From Bacillota bacterium (lineage in GTDB: Bacteria > Bacillota > Proteinivoracia > UBA4975 > VEMY01), in NCBI GenBank assembly GCA_009711825.1, contig VEMY01000071.1, forward strand, positions 1-53,523: a stretch of DNA of 53,523 nucleotides. The letters run 5' to 3'. Of the stretch, positions 35,130 through 45,447 are shown piece after piece (positions within the stretch are counted from its first letter, which is position 1; each line of letters starts with the position of its first letter). The position numbers and the translations under genes were made by a program. The notes under the pieces were generated by a model. The model was not told where the DNA came from, searched no databases, and was given only the letters and a program-made list of their open reading frames with translations.

Positions 35130-35914
35130 AGGTTGGCATTGTCGGCAATGAAAGTGCTGTTGCGCCGGTTTATGAGTTAATAAGCCGACGAGACGGGGTT
35201 GAGCTCTGCTGGCTGGCAGGCGTGGAAGGCGGGGAGCAATTTGCTTGTCCCTGCTTTGCCGAGGCAGTAACTGCCATGGAGCAATCCCCGGTGGAGTTGG
35301 TGATTGACTGTACCGGGTGGGTCCAGGCCGGACCGGATGTAAAAGTTGTTGATAGTGAGTCAGCGATGATGCTTTTGGGATTGGGGAATCGAAATTTGCC
35401 TGCGATTACAGATGGAAGCACTTTGGGTGCAGCATCCAGCCAGATGGCCGATAACATTCAAAAGATCGTCGGTCATATTGAAGGGATGACCCGGAATGCA
35501 AACAAGTTGGCAGAAGCAGGCGCCCAGCTGGAAGTAGCTGCCCAGGGGATCCTGGCGGCACTGGAGCAAACCACGGACATCTTGAGCTCAATTACGCGGA
35601 TTGCTAAACGCAGCAAGATTATCGGCCTAAACTCTGCGATAGAGGCAGCCCGGGTTGGCGAGGCGGGTCAAGGATTTATGATTGTCGCCGAAGAAATCAA
35701 GACTCTGGCAGATGACAGTTCCCAGTCGGTTCGGGAAATCCAACGGATACTTTCCGGTATCAAGCGTCGTTCATCCGAGTTTTCCGAACGCATCAATACC
35801 GTTCAGGATGTTTCCAGCAGTCAGCAGCAGGCGACCAAACAGATTGCCGATTTGCTCGACACCCTCAATCAGCTGGGGAATCAGCTAGTGACACTGAACG
35901 ATACTGTTGCCTAG
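35126..35914 (+). CDS. Soluble methyl-accepting protein with Rossmann-like N-domain
   Basis: 262 residues without a membrane segment. Residues 1-~95 look like a dinucleotide-binding fold: [18 protein letters not shown] (GxxGxxx), then a strand ending LAGVEGG, and VELVIDCTG, as in homoserine/aspartate dehydrogenase-type domains. The rest is a coiled coil with the methyl-accepting signalling tip [36 protein letters not shown]. It would therefore report an internal ligand (nucleotide or metabolite) to CheA or a similar partner. The first gly motif is imperfect, so cofactor binding is uncertain. The ATG overlaps the PK_C gene stop. Confidence 0.75.
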   Translation: MKVGIVGNESAVAPVYELISRRDGVELCWLAGVEGGEQFACPCFAEAVTAMEQSPVELVIDCTGWVQAGPDVKVVDSESAMMLLGLGNRNLPAITDGSTLGAASSQMADNIQKIVGHIEGMTRNANKLAEAGAQLEVAAQGILAALEQTTDILSSITRIAKRSKIIGLNSAIEAARVGEAGQGFMIVAEEIKTLADDSSQSVREIQRILSGIKRRSSEFSERINTVQDVSSSQQQATKQIADLLDTLNQLGNQLVTLNDTVA

Positions 35915-36823
35915 GTGGCGATTGAGTTGGACCTAAAGCAGTTTATTAAAGATCAGGCCCGGGCGCTGGGATTTTGCGGTGCCGGTTTCGCCGGCGCTCG
36001 CCTGGGCAGCGAGTATACCCGGCGCTTACAGGTGGCGATTCGTCCCCCCTATGTGCGCTGGGAACCGGAAGCAAGGACGAACGCCGCTTCATTACTTCCC
36101 GGGGCTCGCTCGGTGCTTGCACTTGCCTTTCCCTATCGGGAGCGGATGGGACTGCAACTGCCCGCCCCCGGTCAGGGATATTTTTCTCCCTTTGCCCAGG
36201 CGCCAGATTATCATAGTCTGGTAGGAGAGAAAATCGAAGCGCTGATATCAAAAATCTCCCAGCAGCTGCCCGATTTGCGATCGGCCTATCAGGTGGACAA
36301 CGGGCCTTGCTCAGAGCGGGTTTGGGCGCTGGCCGCCGGGGTCGGCTGGCAGGGCAAGAATAATTTCATCATTGTGCCTGACGCCGGGTCCTTTGTTTGG
36401 CTGGGCTTGTTGGCGTTGGACATTCCCCTAGAACCCGATCAGCCCCTGGCTTCAGCTTGCGGAGATTGTACTCGCTGTCTCGAGGCCTGCCCCACCAATG
36501 CTTACCCCGAGGCCAACCGGTTTTTGTGGCCCCGGTGCATGGCATACTGGACTACCGACAAAGGGGAACTAAGTGAGGGCCAATGTCGAATGCTTTCTCG
36601 GCATCAAATCGTTTACGGGTGTGATTATTGTCAGTTGGCCTGTCCGCATAATCTGGTCCATGGCGAGCCGGGGACCGTAGAGCTTGCGCCGCTTTTTGAC
36701 ATCTCTGCCGCCGAATTTCGACGCCAGTTTGGCGACACTGCCTTCTGGCGCGGTCGCCGCGTCCTCCGTCGCAACGCCCGCATCGCCGCCGGTCAGCCAC
36801 CGGGGACGTTTCTCATTGGCTGA
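35915..36823 (+). CDS. queG: Epoxyqueuosine reductase QueG
   Basis: 302 residues. The N-terminal cobalamin-binding part is followed by two [4Fe-4S] sites, CGDCTRCLEACPTNAY and CDYCQLACPHN. The enzyme reduces epoxyqueuosine to queuosine in tRNA using cobalamin. It lacks the HEAT repeat tail of longer QueG proteins (about 380), like several short bacterial forms. The GTG start at 35915 directly follows the TAG of the chemoreceptor-like gene, and no clear ribosome site is seen, so translation is probably coupled. It is a second B12-dependent enzyme in this window, with glutamate mutase. Confidence 0.9.
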   Translation: MAIELDLKQFIKDQARALGFCGAGFAGARLGSEYTRRLQVAIRPPYVRWEPEARTNAASLLPGARSVLALAFPYRERMGLQLPAPGQGYFSPFAQAPDYHSLVGEKIEALISKISQQLPDLRSAYQVDNGPCSERVWALAAGVGWQGKNNFIIVPDAGSFVWLGLLALDIPLEPDQPLASACGDCTRCLEACPTNAYPEANRFLWPRCMAYWTTDKGELSEGQCRMLSRHQIVYGCDYCQLACPHNLVHGEPGTVELAPLFDISAAEFRRQFGDTAFWRGRRVLRRNARIAAGQPPGTFLIG

Positions 36824-36898
36824 TTACCTGCGGCGGCGTGTATAAATTACTGCCTTTATAAAAACCTATAAACACTATATTAATTCAGGAGGCAGTGT

Positions 36899-37420
36899 AT
36901 GAAGGACAAAAAACGCGCCCGTGAACTGGACAAAATTCGGCAGGACCAGCGCCAGCAATACCAGTCCTGGCAACCGACATCATCACTGACACCATTGGAC
37001 CAGCTGCGACAGAAGTTGGCGGTTTTGGAGCAGGACGTGCGACAACAGCATCTTGACACCGATGCAGTATTGCAGGACACGTTCAGCCAGGTGACCACCG
37101 GTCTTGCCGATTCCCAGAGCACCGCCCAGTTAGAGCAAATGTGTCAAGCGCTTACGGGCCTGATTCAGGAACAGGGCTTGCAGGTGAGCGGCCAACAATA
37201 TGAACAGGTTCTGTCGGAGTTGGACAAAGCAATCAGTAAGCAGATTCAGACCAGTACCAGTCAAGTAGTGCAAAGCCTGCAGCAAACGGTCACGGCACTT
37301 GCCCAATCCAACGCTGCTTTATTGGATTGTCAAAATTACAATCAAATGCTTCAAAATGTCTACCAAATGCAGTTGTTGTTAGCAAACTGGGAATCTGGCA
37401 GCGAATCAAAACTTAACTGA
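36899..37420 (+). CDS. Gln-rich coiled-coil protein of unknown function
   Basis: 173 residues, very rich in Gln, charged at the N-terminus (MKDKKRARELDKIRQDQRQQ) and helical throughout. Heptad-like Leu and Val spacing runs through LDQLRQKLAVLEQDV and VQSLQQTVTALAQ. No signal or membrane segment. I do not recognise the family; a small structural or spore-related cytoplasmic protein is the best guess. AGGAGGCAGTGT lies before the ATG, and a terminator follows. Confidence 0.6.
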   Translation: MKDKKRARELDKIRQDQRQQYQSWQPTSSLTPLDQLRQKLAVLEQDVRQQHLDTDAVLQDTFSQVTTGLADSQSTAQLEQMCQALTGLIQEQGLQVSGQQYEQVLSELDKAISKQIQTSTSQVVQSLQQTVTALAQSNAALLDCQNYNQMLQNVYQMQLLLANWESGSESKLN

Positions 37421-37446
37421 AAACAGCCGTTTTGGCTGTTTTTTCT
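37418..37446 (+). terminator. Intrinsic terminator
   Basis: AAAACAGCC and GGCTGTTTTTT pair around GTTTT, overlapping the stop of the coiled-coil gene. Confidence 0.8.
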
Positions 37447-37499
37447 TGACTGCATCGGAGAATATGGTATTCTAAATCATAAGAGATTCGTTTGTCGAA
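37446..37499 (+). promoter_or_regulatory. Sigma-A promoter and operator candidate of the MarR gene
   Basis: TTGACT, 16-base spacer, TATTCT (37446-37473). Beyond it TTCG-N5-CGAA (near 37487-37499) is a small inverted repeat where the MarR protein could bind its own promoter. Confidence 0.55.
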
Positions 37500-37517
37500 A
37501 TATACGGGAGGTGTAGT

Positions 37518-37976
37518 ATGGCAGACTTGACGTACGGTCCCTATGTGGAAGAGATAGAGATGTTAATCCGCCAGGTGAGCTTCGTTATTAAATGTCGGGG
37601 TAGAGACATACTCAACGATTTTGAAATAACGCCCCCTCAATTTAACGCCCTGCTGCTGTTGGCAGAACATGGAGATATGACGATTGGAGAACTGGGCAGC
37701 AGGATGTATCTGGCCAGCAGCACGGCAACAGACCTAATCGACCGTATGGAGCGCAATGATTTGGTGGAGAGGATACGCGATACAAATGACCGCCGGGTTG
37801 TGCGTTTGCATATGCTGGAAAATGGCCGCAAGATGATTGACGAAGTTATGGAGAGTCGTAAACGCTATCTTGATAACATTCTCGCCCACCTATCCGAGGC
37901 GGAGAAGAAGAAGCTTGTAGAATCTCTGGAGTCGATACACGAGTTGATGCGACACGAATACTCAAGAAAAACCTAA
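37518..37976 (+). CDS. MarR-family transcriptional regulator
   Basis: 152 residues with the winged helix: FNALLLLAEHGDMTIGELGSRMYLASSTATDLIDRMERNDLVERIRDTNDRRVVRLHML, with the basic wing (R-D-T-N-D-R-R). It is followed by a MATE exporter, a common regulator-target pair, so drug-responsive repression is likely. In Bacillus a MarR-type gene (ysmB) also lies next to racE and gerM, so this may instead be the conserved neighbour of murI. GGGAGGTGTAGT precedes the ATG. Confidence 0.85.
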   Translation: MADLTYGPYVEEIEMLIRQVSFVIKCRGRDILNDFEITPPQFNALLLLAEHGDMTIGELGSRMYLASSTATDLIDRMERNDLVERIRDTNDRRVVRLHMLENGRKMIDEVMESRKRYLDNILAHLSEAEKKKLVESLESIHELMRHEYSRKT

Positions 37977-38030
37977 TTTTTCCCGCGGCGCTTGCTGCGG
38001 TTATTTCTTGTCCTGGGAGATGAGTGCACA

Positions 38031-39452
38031 TTGACAGCGAGAACAGATATGGTCCAACAGGTGGAAAACCTGGAGGACAAAAAACATATCCGTCGCATGG
38101 TTATGCTTTTGGCCTGGCCAGCAATTATGGAGATGTTTCTTTCTACTTTGGTTCAGTTTGTAGATACGGCGATGGTGGGGAGCCTGGGTTCAACAGCAAT
38201 TGCAGCTGTTGGCGTCAGCAACTCGCCGATGTGGTTGTTGATGGGCATTTTTGCGGCTCTAGGGGTGGGCTCAACCGCGCTTGTGGCCCGGTTTGTCGGT
38301 GCTCGGCAAATTGAGGATGCCAACGCCGTTGCCCGGCAGTCATTGTTTATGGGATGCGCTTTGGCGGCATTGGTGACGATCCTTGCTTTGCTGTACGCAG
38401 ACTGGGTGCCGCGGCTGATGGGGGCAGAACCGGAAGTTATTCCCCAGGCTGCCCTGTATATCAGAGTTATCAGCATCACCTTTGTGTTGCACTTTTCTTC
38501 ATTTATCCTCTCGGGTGTACTGCGGGGTGCGGGTGACACCAAAACGCCGATGCGCATTAACGCAATGGCTAACATAATTAATATCGTAGCAAACTTTATG
38601 CTTATCTTCCCTACCAGAACAGTGGTGTTGGCCCTACCGGGAAGCACGGTTTTGGAACTGGTGGTGCCCGGTGCTGGCCTGGGGCTGTTCGGCGCCGCAT
38701 TGGGGACGGCTTTGTCCCGGGGGATTGCCGGTGTAATTATGCTCTGGATTCTGTTCAGCGGCCGCCAGGGTGTAAAGGTCAATCTGCGCCCCCTGCGCTT
38801 CGACCTGCAGGTTATTCAGAGGATTATCAAAATAGGCCTGCCGGCCAGCGGTGAGCGTCTGATTATGTCTGGTGGCCACATGGTTTTTTCGGTGATTGTA
38901 TTAGGCCTGGGTACTGCCCAATATGCTGCCCACCATTTGGCTATCGTTGCCGAATCTGTATCGTATATGCCTGGTTTCGGCTTTTCCATGGCCGCGACAA
39001 CTTTAGTGGGCCAGGGATTGGGTGCAGGACGGCCGAAACTTGCGGCCGCCTGTGGTTATACTACTTGGTATCTGGGGGCACTGGTCATGGGCGGCATGGG
39101 CTTGATTTTCTTGGTATTTCCAGAACACTTGATTAGACTGTTTAATTCTGATCCGGAAATTGTAGCGTATGGGGCAATGTGTTTACGGATGGTGGCCCTG
39201 GCGCAATTGCCCTTTTCCTCATCGATGGTGCTTACTGGTGCACTGCGGGGCGCTGGCGATACGGTATGGCCATTAATTATTGCTGCAATCGGCATGTGGC
39301 CTGTGCGTCTTGGCTTGGCCGCGATTCTGGTGCTGTGGTTGGATATGGGGTTATTTGGCGCCTGGTTGGCTATGGTTGTAGATCTATGGGTGCGGGGAAT
39401 TATCACCTTCCTCCGATTCCGCAGCGGTCATTGGCAAAGAGTTAAGGTTTAG
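38031..39452 (+). CDS. MATE-family multidrug/Na+ antiporter
   Basis: 473 residues with twelve membrane segments in two repeats of six. MATE signatures: LAWPAIMEMFLSTLVQFVDTAMVG, GVGSTALVARFVGA, SGVLRGAGDTKTPM, and in the second half MAATTLVGQGLGAGR and TGALRGAGDTVWP. It exports cationic compounds with a Na+ or H+ gradient. The start is TTG 38031 with GGGAGATGA upstream; ATG 38049 is an alternative. It lies downstream of the MarR gene and is probably its target. Confidence 0.9.
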   Translation: MTARTDMVQQVENLEDKKHIRRMVMLLAWPAIMEMFLSTLVQFVDTAMVGSLGSTAIAAVGVSNSPMWLLMGIFAALGVGSTALVARFVGARQIEDANAVARQSLFMGCALAALVTILALLYADWVPRLMGAEPEVIPQAALYIRVISITFVLHFSSFILSGVLRGAGDTKTPMRINAMANIINIVANFMLIFPTRTVVLALPGSTVLELVVPGAGLGLFGAALGTALSRGIAGVIMLWILFSGRQGVKVNLRPLRFDLQVIQRIIKIGLPASGERLIMSGGHMVFSVIVLGLGTAQYAAHHLAIVAESVSYMPGFGFSMAATTLVGQGLGAGRPKLAAACGYTTWYLGALVMGGMGLIFLVFPEHLIRLFNSDPEIVAYGAMCLRMVALAQLPFSSSMVLTGALRGAGDTVWPLIIAAIGMWPVRLGLAAILVLWLDMGLFGAWLAMVVDLWVRGIITFLRFRSGHWQRVKV

Positions 39453-39463
39453 GAGGGTTAGCT

Positions 39464-39994
39464 ATGGATGGAGCTCTTATCACGGCGTTATTGATATTTG
39501 TTGCCCGGGTTTTGGACGTTTCCATGGGTACAATCCGTATGTTAATGTTGGTCAAGGGCAAACGGGTCAGTGCGTCTTTAGTTGGTTTTTTTGAGGTTAT
39601 AATTTTTGTTGTCGCTTTGGGGCGAGTGGTCAATGAATTGGACCGGTGGGACTTTATTCTGGTCTATGCTTTGGGATTTGCAACCGGCAATCTGGTGGGT
39701 AGCTGGTTTGAGGAAAGAATGGCTTTGGGGCATATCGGTGTGCAAATCGTCACCAACTCAGAAAGCGACAGCTTCGTAAGCACCCTGCGGGAAGCGGGGT
39801 ACGGGGTGACATTGACAGAAGGTTGGGGGAAGGATGGCCCTAAAGACATACTGACGGTGATCTTGCCTCGCAGACAGCTGCCTAGGTTGATGCAGGTGGT
39901 TAGCTCGCATGAACAGAGAGCATTTACAATTGTCATGGATGCTCGCAAAACTTTGGGTGGTTACTACCAACGTCAAAGACAGAAATCAAAGTAG
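39464..39994 (+). CDS. UPF0316/YebE-type membrane protein (DUF2179)
   Basis: 176 residues. Three N-terminal membrane segments (ITALLIFVARVLDVSMGTIRML; VGFFEVIIFVVALGRVV; FILVYALGFATGNLVG) form the DUF5698 part, followed by a DUF2179 domain (VQIVTNSESDSFVSTLREAGYGVTLTEGWGKDGP...). It belongs to the UPF0316 family of Bacillus YebE-like proteins. Its function is unknown. GGAGGGTTAGCT lies before the ATG. Confidence 0.85.
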   Translation: MDGALITALLIFVARVLDVSMGTIRMLMLVKGKRVSASLVGFFEVIIFVVALGRVVNELDRWDFILVYALGFATGNLVGSWFEERMALGHIGVQIVTNSESDSFVSTLREAGYGVTLTEGWGKDGPKDILTVILPRRQLPRLMQVVSSHEQRAFTIVMDARKTLGGYYQRQRQKSK

Positions 39995-40018
39995 GCAGCA
40001 TGGCTGCCTCTTTTTTGT
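39992..40018 (+). terminator. Intrinsic terminator
   Basis: GGCAGC and GCTGCC pair around ATG and lead into CTTTTTTG, directly after the YebE-like gene. Confidence 0.75.
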
Positions 40019-40121
40019 AATATAAATTTTTTGTGTTACATTGCAGGAAAATACTGATGGACGCAGAAATAAACAGGAGATTGGCACTGTCCATAGGTCC
40101 AATATGGAATGGAGGTTTGTC

Positions 40122-40922
40122 ATGGAAGAGCGGGATAAAGCGATAGCTTTACTGGATTCCGGGGTTGGTGGTTTGACATTGGTGCGGGAGTTAAGAAACT
40201 TGTTGCCCGGGGAGAACATTGTCTATTTTGGCGATACCGCCAGGATGCCCTATGGGCCTCGCCCGGCTGCCCAGGTGCAAAGTTTTGCCCTGGAGATAAT
40301 GGATTTTTTATATACTGCCCAGGATATCAAGATGGTAATTGTCGCCTGTAATACTGCCACTGCGGTAGGATTGGAACATTATCGGAAACATTTTCCGGTG
40401 CCAATCCTGGGGGTGTTGGAGCCGGGTGCGAAAGCAGCGGTAAATTTAACCCGGACCAAACGGGTGGGCGTAATCGGGACTGAAGGCACGATTGCAAGCA
40501 GGGCCTATCCCAGGACAATCTGTCAGCTTGATGAATCTGTGCAGGTCTTTGACCGTGCTTGTCCAATGTTTGTGCTTGTGGTGGAAAATCAATTGATTGA
40601 TACTCCGGAAACCCTGCGGGTGGCCGAGAGCTATCTCGAGCCCTTGGTTCGAGAAAATGTAGATGCGCTGATTTTGGGCTGCACCCATTATCCTTTAATG
40701 GAACATGTAATCGCCCAGGTAATGGGCGAGTCGGTGGTCCTAGTTAATTCGGCCTGGTTTACAGCTTCAACCGCCCGTGAAAAACTGGCGGAAATGGACC
40801 TGTTACGTAGCGGTTCTTGTGGCTGGCAGCGGTTTTTCGTCAGTGGTGAACCGGCAAATTTTGAACAAATCGGCAGGCGGCTTTTGGGTTACGATTTAAA
40901 GGCATACCGAGTGACTTTTTAG
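40122..40922 (+). CDS. murI: Glutamate racemase MurI/RacE
   Basis: 266 residues with both catalytic Cys regions: [16 protein letters not shown] (first) and [15 protein letters not shown] (second), plus [16 protein letters not shown] and [14 protein letters not shown]. It makes D-glutamate for peptidoglycan. ATG 40122 with TGGAGGTTTG upstream is the start. Glutamate mutase genes follow 11 bases later, so one transcript would serve both D-glutamate supply and L-glutamate catabolism. Confidence 0.92.
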   Translation: MEERDKAIALLDSGVGGLTLVRELRNLLPGENIVYFGDTARMPYGPRPAAQVQSFALEIMDFLYTAQDIKMVIVACNTATAVGLEHYRKHFPVPILGVLEPGAKAAVNLTRTKRVGVIGTEGTIASRAYPRTICQLDESVQVFDRACPMFVLVVENQLIDTPETLRVAESYLEPLVRENVDALILGCTHYPLMEHVIAQVMGESVVLVNSAWFTASTAREKLAEMDLLRSGSCGWQRFFVSGEPANFEQIGRRLLGYDLKAYRVTF

Positions 40923-40933
40923 GGGGGCTGTTT

Positions 40934-41347
40934 GTGAAAGTAACAATTGTGCTGGGGGTAATCGGGTCCGATGTTCATGCCATCGGCAACAGAATCCTCG
41001 ATTATGCGTTTACCCAAGCGGGGTTTAAAGTGGTGAACATCGGGGTGCTCGCATCCCAGGCGGAATTTGTGCAGGCGGCGGTAGAGACAGACGCCCGGGC
41101 AATCCTGGTTTCTTCCCTGTACGGACACGGGGAGTTGGACTGCCGGGGACTTCGGGAGGCATGTATTGAGGCAGGAATTGGCGATATCCTGCTCTATGCG
41201 GGCGGTAATTTGGTGGTGGGGAAACAGGATTGGGCGCCGGTGCAAAAAAAATTCCTGGATATGGGGTTTGACCGTGCCTATCCGCCGGGAACGATGCCCG
41301 ATGAGGCGATTCGTGATTTACGGGAGGACTTGGGGGTAGATAGTTAA
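40934..41347 (+). CDS. glmS: Glutamate mutase sigma subunit (B12-binding)
   Basis: 137 residues. The cobalamin-binding motif DxHxxG is present as GSDVHAIGN, followed by the central [22 protein letters not shown] and [14 protein letters not shown] loops of the base-off/His-on fold. With the epsilon subunit it rearranges L-glutamate to threo-3-methyl-L-aspartate. The start is GTG 40934 with AGGGGGGC upstream. The stop overlaps glmL (TAATG). Confidence 0.93.
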   Translation: MKVTIVLGVIGSDVHAIGNRILDYAFTQAGFKVVNIGVLASQAEFVQAAVETDARAILVSSLYGHGELDCRGLREACIEAGIGDILLYAGGNLVVGKQDWAPVQKKFLDMGFDRAYPPGTMPDEAIRDLREDLGVDS

Positions 41348-42678
41348 TGGAGCTGTTCTTGCTTGCCGATGTTGGCAGTACATATACCAAATTACTTGCT
41401 GTCGACCCAACAGGCAAGATTGTTGCCCGTGCAAGCGCTTATACCACTGTCCAGACCGATGTAAGTGAAGGGTTTGCCCGCGCCCGGAAGGAGATTGAAC
41501 GGCAGTCCGGGCACAGTGATTTTTCTGTCCTGGCCTGTAGCAGCGCCGCGGGCGGCCTGACCATGGTTGCCTGTGGGTTGGTTCCAGAACTGACCGGTCA
41601 GGCAGCCCGGTTGGCTGTCTTGGGCGCCGGCGCCAAACTATTATATGTTTTGGGCTACCGCATCAATCCTGGCGAGCTGGAACGGTTGAACCAAGTGAAG
41701 CCGGATATGCTTCTATTGGCTGGAGGCACCGACGGCGGTAACCGCGATATTCTGTTAAACAACGCAGATACGCTGGCCAAAGGACTCTACCCGCTGCCGG
41801 TGATTGTGGCCGGAAACAAGGATTGTGCCCAAGAGGCAGCGGATATACTGGCCAGTGCCGGTTTTCCCGTTTCTGTGGCCGGAAACGTGATGCCGGAACT
41901 GGGCGAGTTGGATATCGAGCCGGCGCGGGAAAGCATCCGGGACTTATTTTTGCGACATATCGTTGAGGCCAAAGGCATGAATAAACTAAGCGACCTGTTG
42001 GCTGCCCCGTTGATGCCAACCCCGGCAGCAGTTTTCCAGGGAGGACAGTTGCTGGCCGAGGATTATCCGGAACTTTTGCTGGTGGATGTGGGTGGCGCCA
42101 CCACTGATGTTTACACCTTTGGCGGTCTATTGCTTGCGCCGGGGATGGTTAGACGCGGTTTGAAGCCGCCCCGGGAGATGCGGACGGTTGAGGCAGATAT
42201 TGGTATGCGCTACAGCCTTGCCAGTCTTGTGGAGCAAGTTGATTCCAACCTGTTTGAGCGCAGTGCAGCTTGGCGCCAAGAGCTGGACTTGATGTTGGCC
42301 AGTCCGGATTACCTCGTCAGTGATAGAGGGAACGAGTTTGAGGCGGCGCTGGCAGCGGAAGCTGTTCGTCTGGCTGTCGGCCGTCACGCCGGGACCCTGG
42401 AGCGGGTTTATTCGCCCATGGGTCACATTGATGTTTTGCGGGGCAAAGATTTAAGGACGATTAAAACAATTGTCGGCGTTGGCGGCGTTTTGGTTAACAG
42501 CTCCCATCCTGGTCAGATTCTTCAGGGGGCGCTCGCTCCTCACCCCGAACGCCTGATGCCGGTCGATGCCCGGCTTTTACTGGACAGCGACTATATTTTG
42601 GCTGCAGCAGGCCTGCTGGCGTCCCTGGCGCCCGAGGCTGCCCGGACTTTACTAAAAAACAGTCTGATTTCCGTTTAA
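41347..42678 (+). CDS. glmL: MutL/GlmL, glutamate mutase-associated ASKHA ATPase
   Basis: 443 residues. Actin/Hsp70-like fold: [25 protein letters not shown] at the start, a [11 protein letters not shown] phosphate loop, and [16 protein letters not shown]. It occurs in almost every glutamate mutase operon and is thought to act as a reactivating chaperone for the B12 enzyme, but its exact activity is not settled. It lies between the two catalytic subunit genes, as in Clostridium. Confidence 0.92.
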   Translation: MELFLLADVGSTYTKLLAVDPTGKIVARASAYTTVQTDVSEGFARARKEIERQSGHSDFSVLACSSAAGGLTMVACGLVPELTGQAARLAVLGAGAKLLYVLGYRINPGELERLNQVKPDMLLLAGGTDGGNRDILLNNADTLAKGLYPLPVIVAGNKDCAQEAADILASAGFPVSVAGNVMPELGELDIEPARESIRDLFLRHIVEAKGMNKLSDLLAAPLMPTPAAVFQGGQLLAEDYPELLLVDVGGATTDVYTFGGLLLAPGMVRRGLKPPREMRTVEADIGMRYSLASLVEQVDSNLFERSAAWRQELDLMLASPDYLVSDRGNEFEAALAAEAVRLAVGRHAGTLERVYSPMGHIDVLRGKDLRTIKTIVGVGGVLVNSSHPGQILQGALAPHPERLMPVDARLLLDSDYILAAAGLLASLAPEAARTLLKNSLISV

Positions 42679-42688
42679 GGAGGCAATC

Positions 42689-44134
42689 ATGGATATTTTA
42701 AACAAACGCTGGTCAGAAGCAAAACTGTTGAATGTGCGACAGTCGGTGCTTGACGCCTGGCCCACCGGCAAAGACGTGGATCTGCAAGAGGCAGTTAAAT
42801 ATCAGGAGAACATTCCTCTTTCCAAACGGTTTTCCCATGTTCTGGCGAAAGCCGAAGCCAAGGGCACCACTTTGGTACAGCCCCGGGCCGGTGTAGCATT
42901 AGTGGATGAGCATATCGAATTGCTGCGTTATCTGCAGACAGAAGGCGGCGCCGATTGCCTGCCGACGACAATCGACAGTTATACACGGCAAAACCGTTAT
43001 CAGGAAGCGGAGAAGGGAATTGAAGAAAGTAAACTCAGCGGCCGGTCGCTGCTCAACGGGTTCCCGGCTGTGAATCACGGGGTGGCCGCTTGTCGGAAAG
43101 TTGTGGAGTCGGTAGATGTGCCATTGCAGGTTCGTCACGGAACCCCCGATGCCCGGTTGCTTGTGGAAATTACACTGGCCGGCGGTTTTACGGATATTGA
43201 GGGTGGGGGAATCTCCTACAACATTCCCTATGCCAAGGAAGTGCCCCTGGAGCAGACAATCTATGACTGGCAGTATGTAGACCGATTGATTGGCTGGTAT
43301 CAAGACCAGGGCATCGAAATTAACAGAGAGCCCTTTGGCCCGCTGACTGGTACGTTAGTTCCGCCTTCAGTATCTCATGCGGTGGGCATCCTTGAGGCAT
43401 TATTGGCCGCGGAACAGGGCGTACGCCATGTAACTTTGGGTTATGGGCAGTGCGGTAACCTGGTTCAGGATATTGCTGCAATAGCCACTCTCCGTGAGCT
43501 GGCAAATGAATATCTTGTTGCCGGAAATTATGATGTGAAGGTCACGACAGTGTTTCACCAATGGATGGGGGGATTCCCCCAGGATGAGGCCAAATCATTT
43601 GGCGTCATTGGTCTGGGGGCTACTGCCGGCGCTTTGGCCGGGGCAACAAAGATAATAGTTAAAACACCCCATGAGGCCTTTGGAATTCCTACCAAGGATG
43701 CTAACGCCCAGGGAATAAAGACTACGAAACAGATTGTGAACATGTTCCGGGACCAAGGGAGTTTAACCAGCGGTCAGGTCAGTGAAGAAAAGGACATAAT
43801 TGCGGCCGAAACCCGTTGCATTCTTGATGCAGTCTACAAACTGGGCGAGGGAGATTGGGCATTAGGTGCAGTCCGGGCCTTTAGCGCGGGAGTGCTGGAC
43901 GTTCCCTTTGCGCCCAGCCGCTACAATAACGGTCGTTTGCTCCCAGCGCGAGATAACGCCGGTGCGGTGCGTCTGTTGGACTTGGGTAATTTGCCCTTTA
44001 CTGACGACATTAAAGAGTTCCACCGTCGTAAGCTGGAAGAACGGGGACGTGAGGAAGGTCGGGAACCAAGTTTCCAAATGGTAATTGACGACATCTATGC
44101 AATCGGCAAGGGAATGCTGGTTGGCAGACCATAG
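42689..44134 (+). CDS. glmE: Glutamate mutase epsilon subunit
   Basis: 481 residues, the TIM-barrel catalytic subunit (about 483 in Clostridium). Conserved segments include [39 protein letters not shown], the glutamate-gripping [16 protein letters not shown] and [28 protein letters not shown]. It generates the substrate radical with adenosylcobalamin bound at its interface with GlmS. AAGGAGGCAATC lies before the ATG. Confidence 0.95.
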   Translation: MDILNKRWSEAKLLNVRQSVLDAWPTGKDVDLQEAVKYQENIPLSKRFSHVLAKAEAKGTTLVQPRAGVALVDEHIELLRYLQTEGGADCLPTTIDSYTRQNRYQEAEKGIEESKLSGRSLLNGFPAVNHGVAACRKVVESVDVPLQVRHGTPDARLLVEITLAGGFTDIEGGGISYNIPYAKEVPLEQTIYDWQYVDRLIGWYQDQGIEINREPFGPLTGTLVPPSVSHAVGILEALLAAEQGVRHVTLGYGQCGNLVQDIAAIATLRELANEYLVAGNYDVKVTTVFHQWMGGFPQDEAKSFGVIGLGATAGALAGATKIIVKTPHEAFGIPTKDANAQGIKTTKQIVNMFRDQGSLTSGQVSEEKDIIAAETRCILDAVYKLGEGDWALGAVRAFSAGVLDVPFAPSRYNNGRLLPARDNAGAVRLLDLGNLPFTDDIKEFHRRKLEERGREEGREPSFQMVIDDIYAIGKGMLVGRP

Positions 44135-44144
44135 GAGGAGACGA

Positions 44145-45386
44145 ATGAAAGTAACTGAAGTGTTAGCAGCCCCAGGGCTGACAGGTTTTTTTTACGATGA
44201 CCAGCGGGCAATCAAAGCTGGTGCGGAGAGTGACGGGTTTGCCTATCGGGGTGCGGCAGTTACCCCGGGGTTCCGTACAATCCGCCAGCGGGGAGAAAGT
44301 CTTTCGCTGCTGTTTAAACTTGATGATGGCAGCGTTGTCTGGGGTGATTGTGCCGCAGTACAATACTCAGGCGCAGGCGGCCGAGATCCATTGTTTTTGG
44401 CGGATGTGTACGCCGAAAAAGTGCTGACGCCGCTGCGGGAGTTCTTTGTCGGCAGGGAAATAGCTGCAGGATTCCGCGAGACAATGAATAACTTTTATCA
44501 ATTTTGTGAGGAAACCGATTTTCCCCGGCACGCCGCCCTTCGTTATGGAATCAGCCAGGCAGTGCTGGCTGCCGTGGCCCAGGCCCGCCGCCTGACAATG
44601 GCGGAGGTTATAGCGGATGAATTTTCGCTAACGCCCCATTTTAAACCAGTACCGGTCTTTTGTCAGACGGGCGATGAACGTTATGTGAATGCGGACAAGA
44701 TGATTCTCAAAGGTGTCGATGTCATTCCCCACGGATTGATAAATAATATCCCCGATAAATTAGGAGCCAGGGGCGAAAAACTTCTCGACTATATCCAGTG
44801 GCTGCGAGACCGTTGTCACGCTATTGGCGCCCCAGGCTATAAGCCGGTTCTGCATATTGATGTCTACGGCACCCTGGGCCTAGCGTTTGAGAACGATTTG
44901 GAAACCGTTGCCCAGTACCTGGTAAGGGCGGGAGCGGCGGCTGGCCCCCTGCAATTGCGCATTGAGGGACCAGTGGATATGGAGGACAAGGGGCTTACGA
45001 TCCAGGCGCTGGCCGAATTGCGCCAGCGGGTGGAAGCCGCGGGCAGCAGCGTGGAGATTGTCGCCGATGAGTGGTGCAACACGCTGGAAGATATAAAGGA
45101 TTTTGCCGATGCTGGCGCCGGGCATATGCTGCAGATAAAGACCCCCGATTTGGGCGGTGTGGAGAATTTGGTGGAGGCGGTGCGCTACTGTAAACAAACA
45201 GGTTTGGGCGCATATCTGGGTGGGACCTGTAACGAAACGGATCAGTCGGCCCGAGTTTGTGTCAATATCGCTGTTGCCACCGGCCCTGATCAGATGCTGG
45301 CCAAGCCCGGTATGGGTGTGGACGAAGGCTTGATGGTTGTGTATAACGAAATGCAAAGGGTGTTGGCGATTATCAATTCCCGGTAA
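44145..45386 (+). CDS. mal: Methylaspartate ammonia-lyase
   Basis: 413 residues, enolase-superfamily enzyme that removes ammonia from 3-methylaspartate to give mesaconate. Seen: the N-terminal capping domain, VLHIDVYGTLG (metal Asp), LRIEGPVDMED (metal Glu), EIVADEWCNTLEDI (metal Asp) and the catalytic Lys in GHMLQIKTPDLGG. The start is ATG 44145 after AGGAGACGA, ten bases from the glmE stop. It is the second pathway step encoded in order. Confidence 0.95.
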   Translation: MKVTEVLAAPGLTGFFYDDQRAIKAGAESDGFAYRGAAVTPGFRTIRQRGESLSLLFKLDDGSVVWGDCAAVQYSGAGGRDPLFLADVYAEKVLTPLREFFVGREIAAGFRETMNNFYQFCEETDFPRHAALRYGISQAVLAAVAQARRLTMAEVIADEFSLTPHFKPVPVFCQTGDERYVNADKMILKGVDVIPHGLINNIPDKLGARGEKLLDYIQWLRDRCHAIGAPGYKPVLHIDVYGTLGLAFENDLETVAQYLVRAGAAAGPLQLRIEGPVDMEDKGLTIQALAELRQRVEAAGSSVEIVADEWCNTLEDIKDFADAGAGHMLQIKTPDLGGVENLVEAVRYCKQTGLGAYLGGTCNETDQSARVCVNIAVATGPDQMLAKPGMGVDEGLMVVYNEMQRVLAIINSR

Positions 45387-45447
45387 TGAAATAATTTCCT
45401 TCCCATTCACATATATATAGGTGAGAAAACAGCGGGAGGGAATTAAC

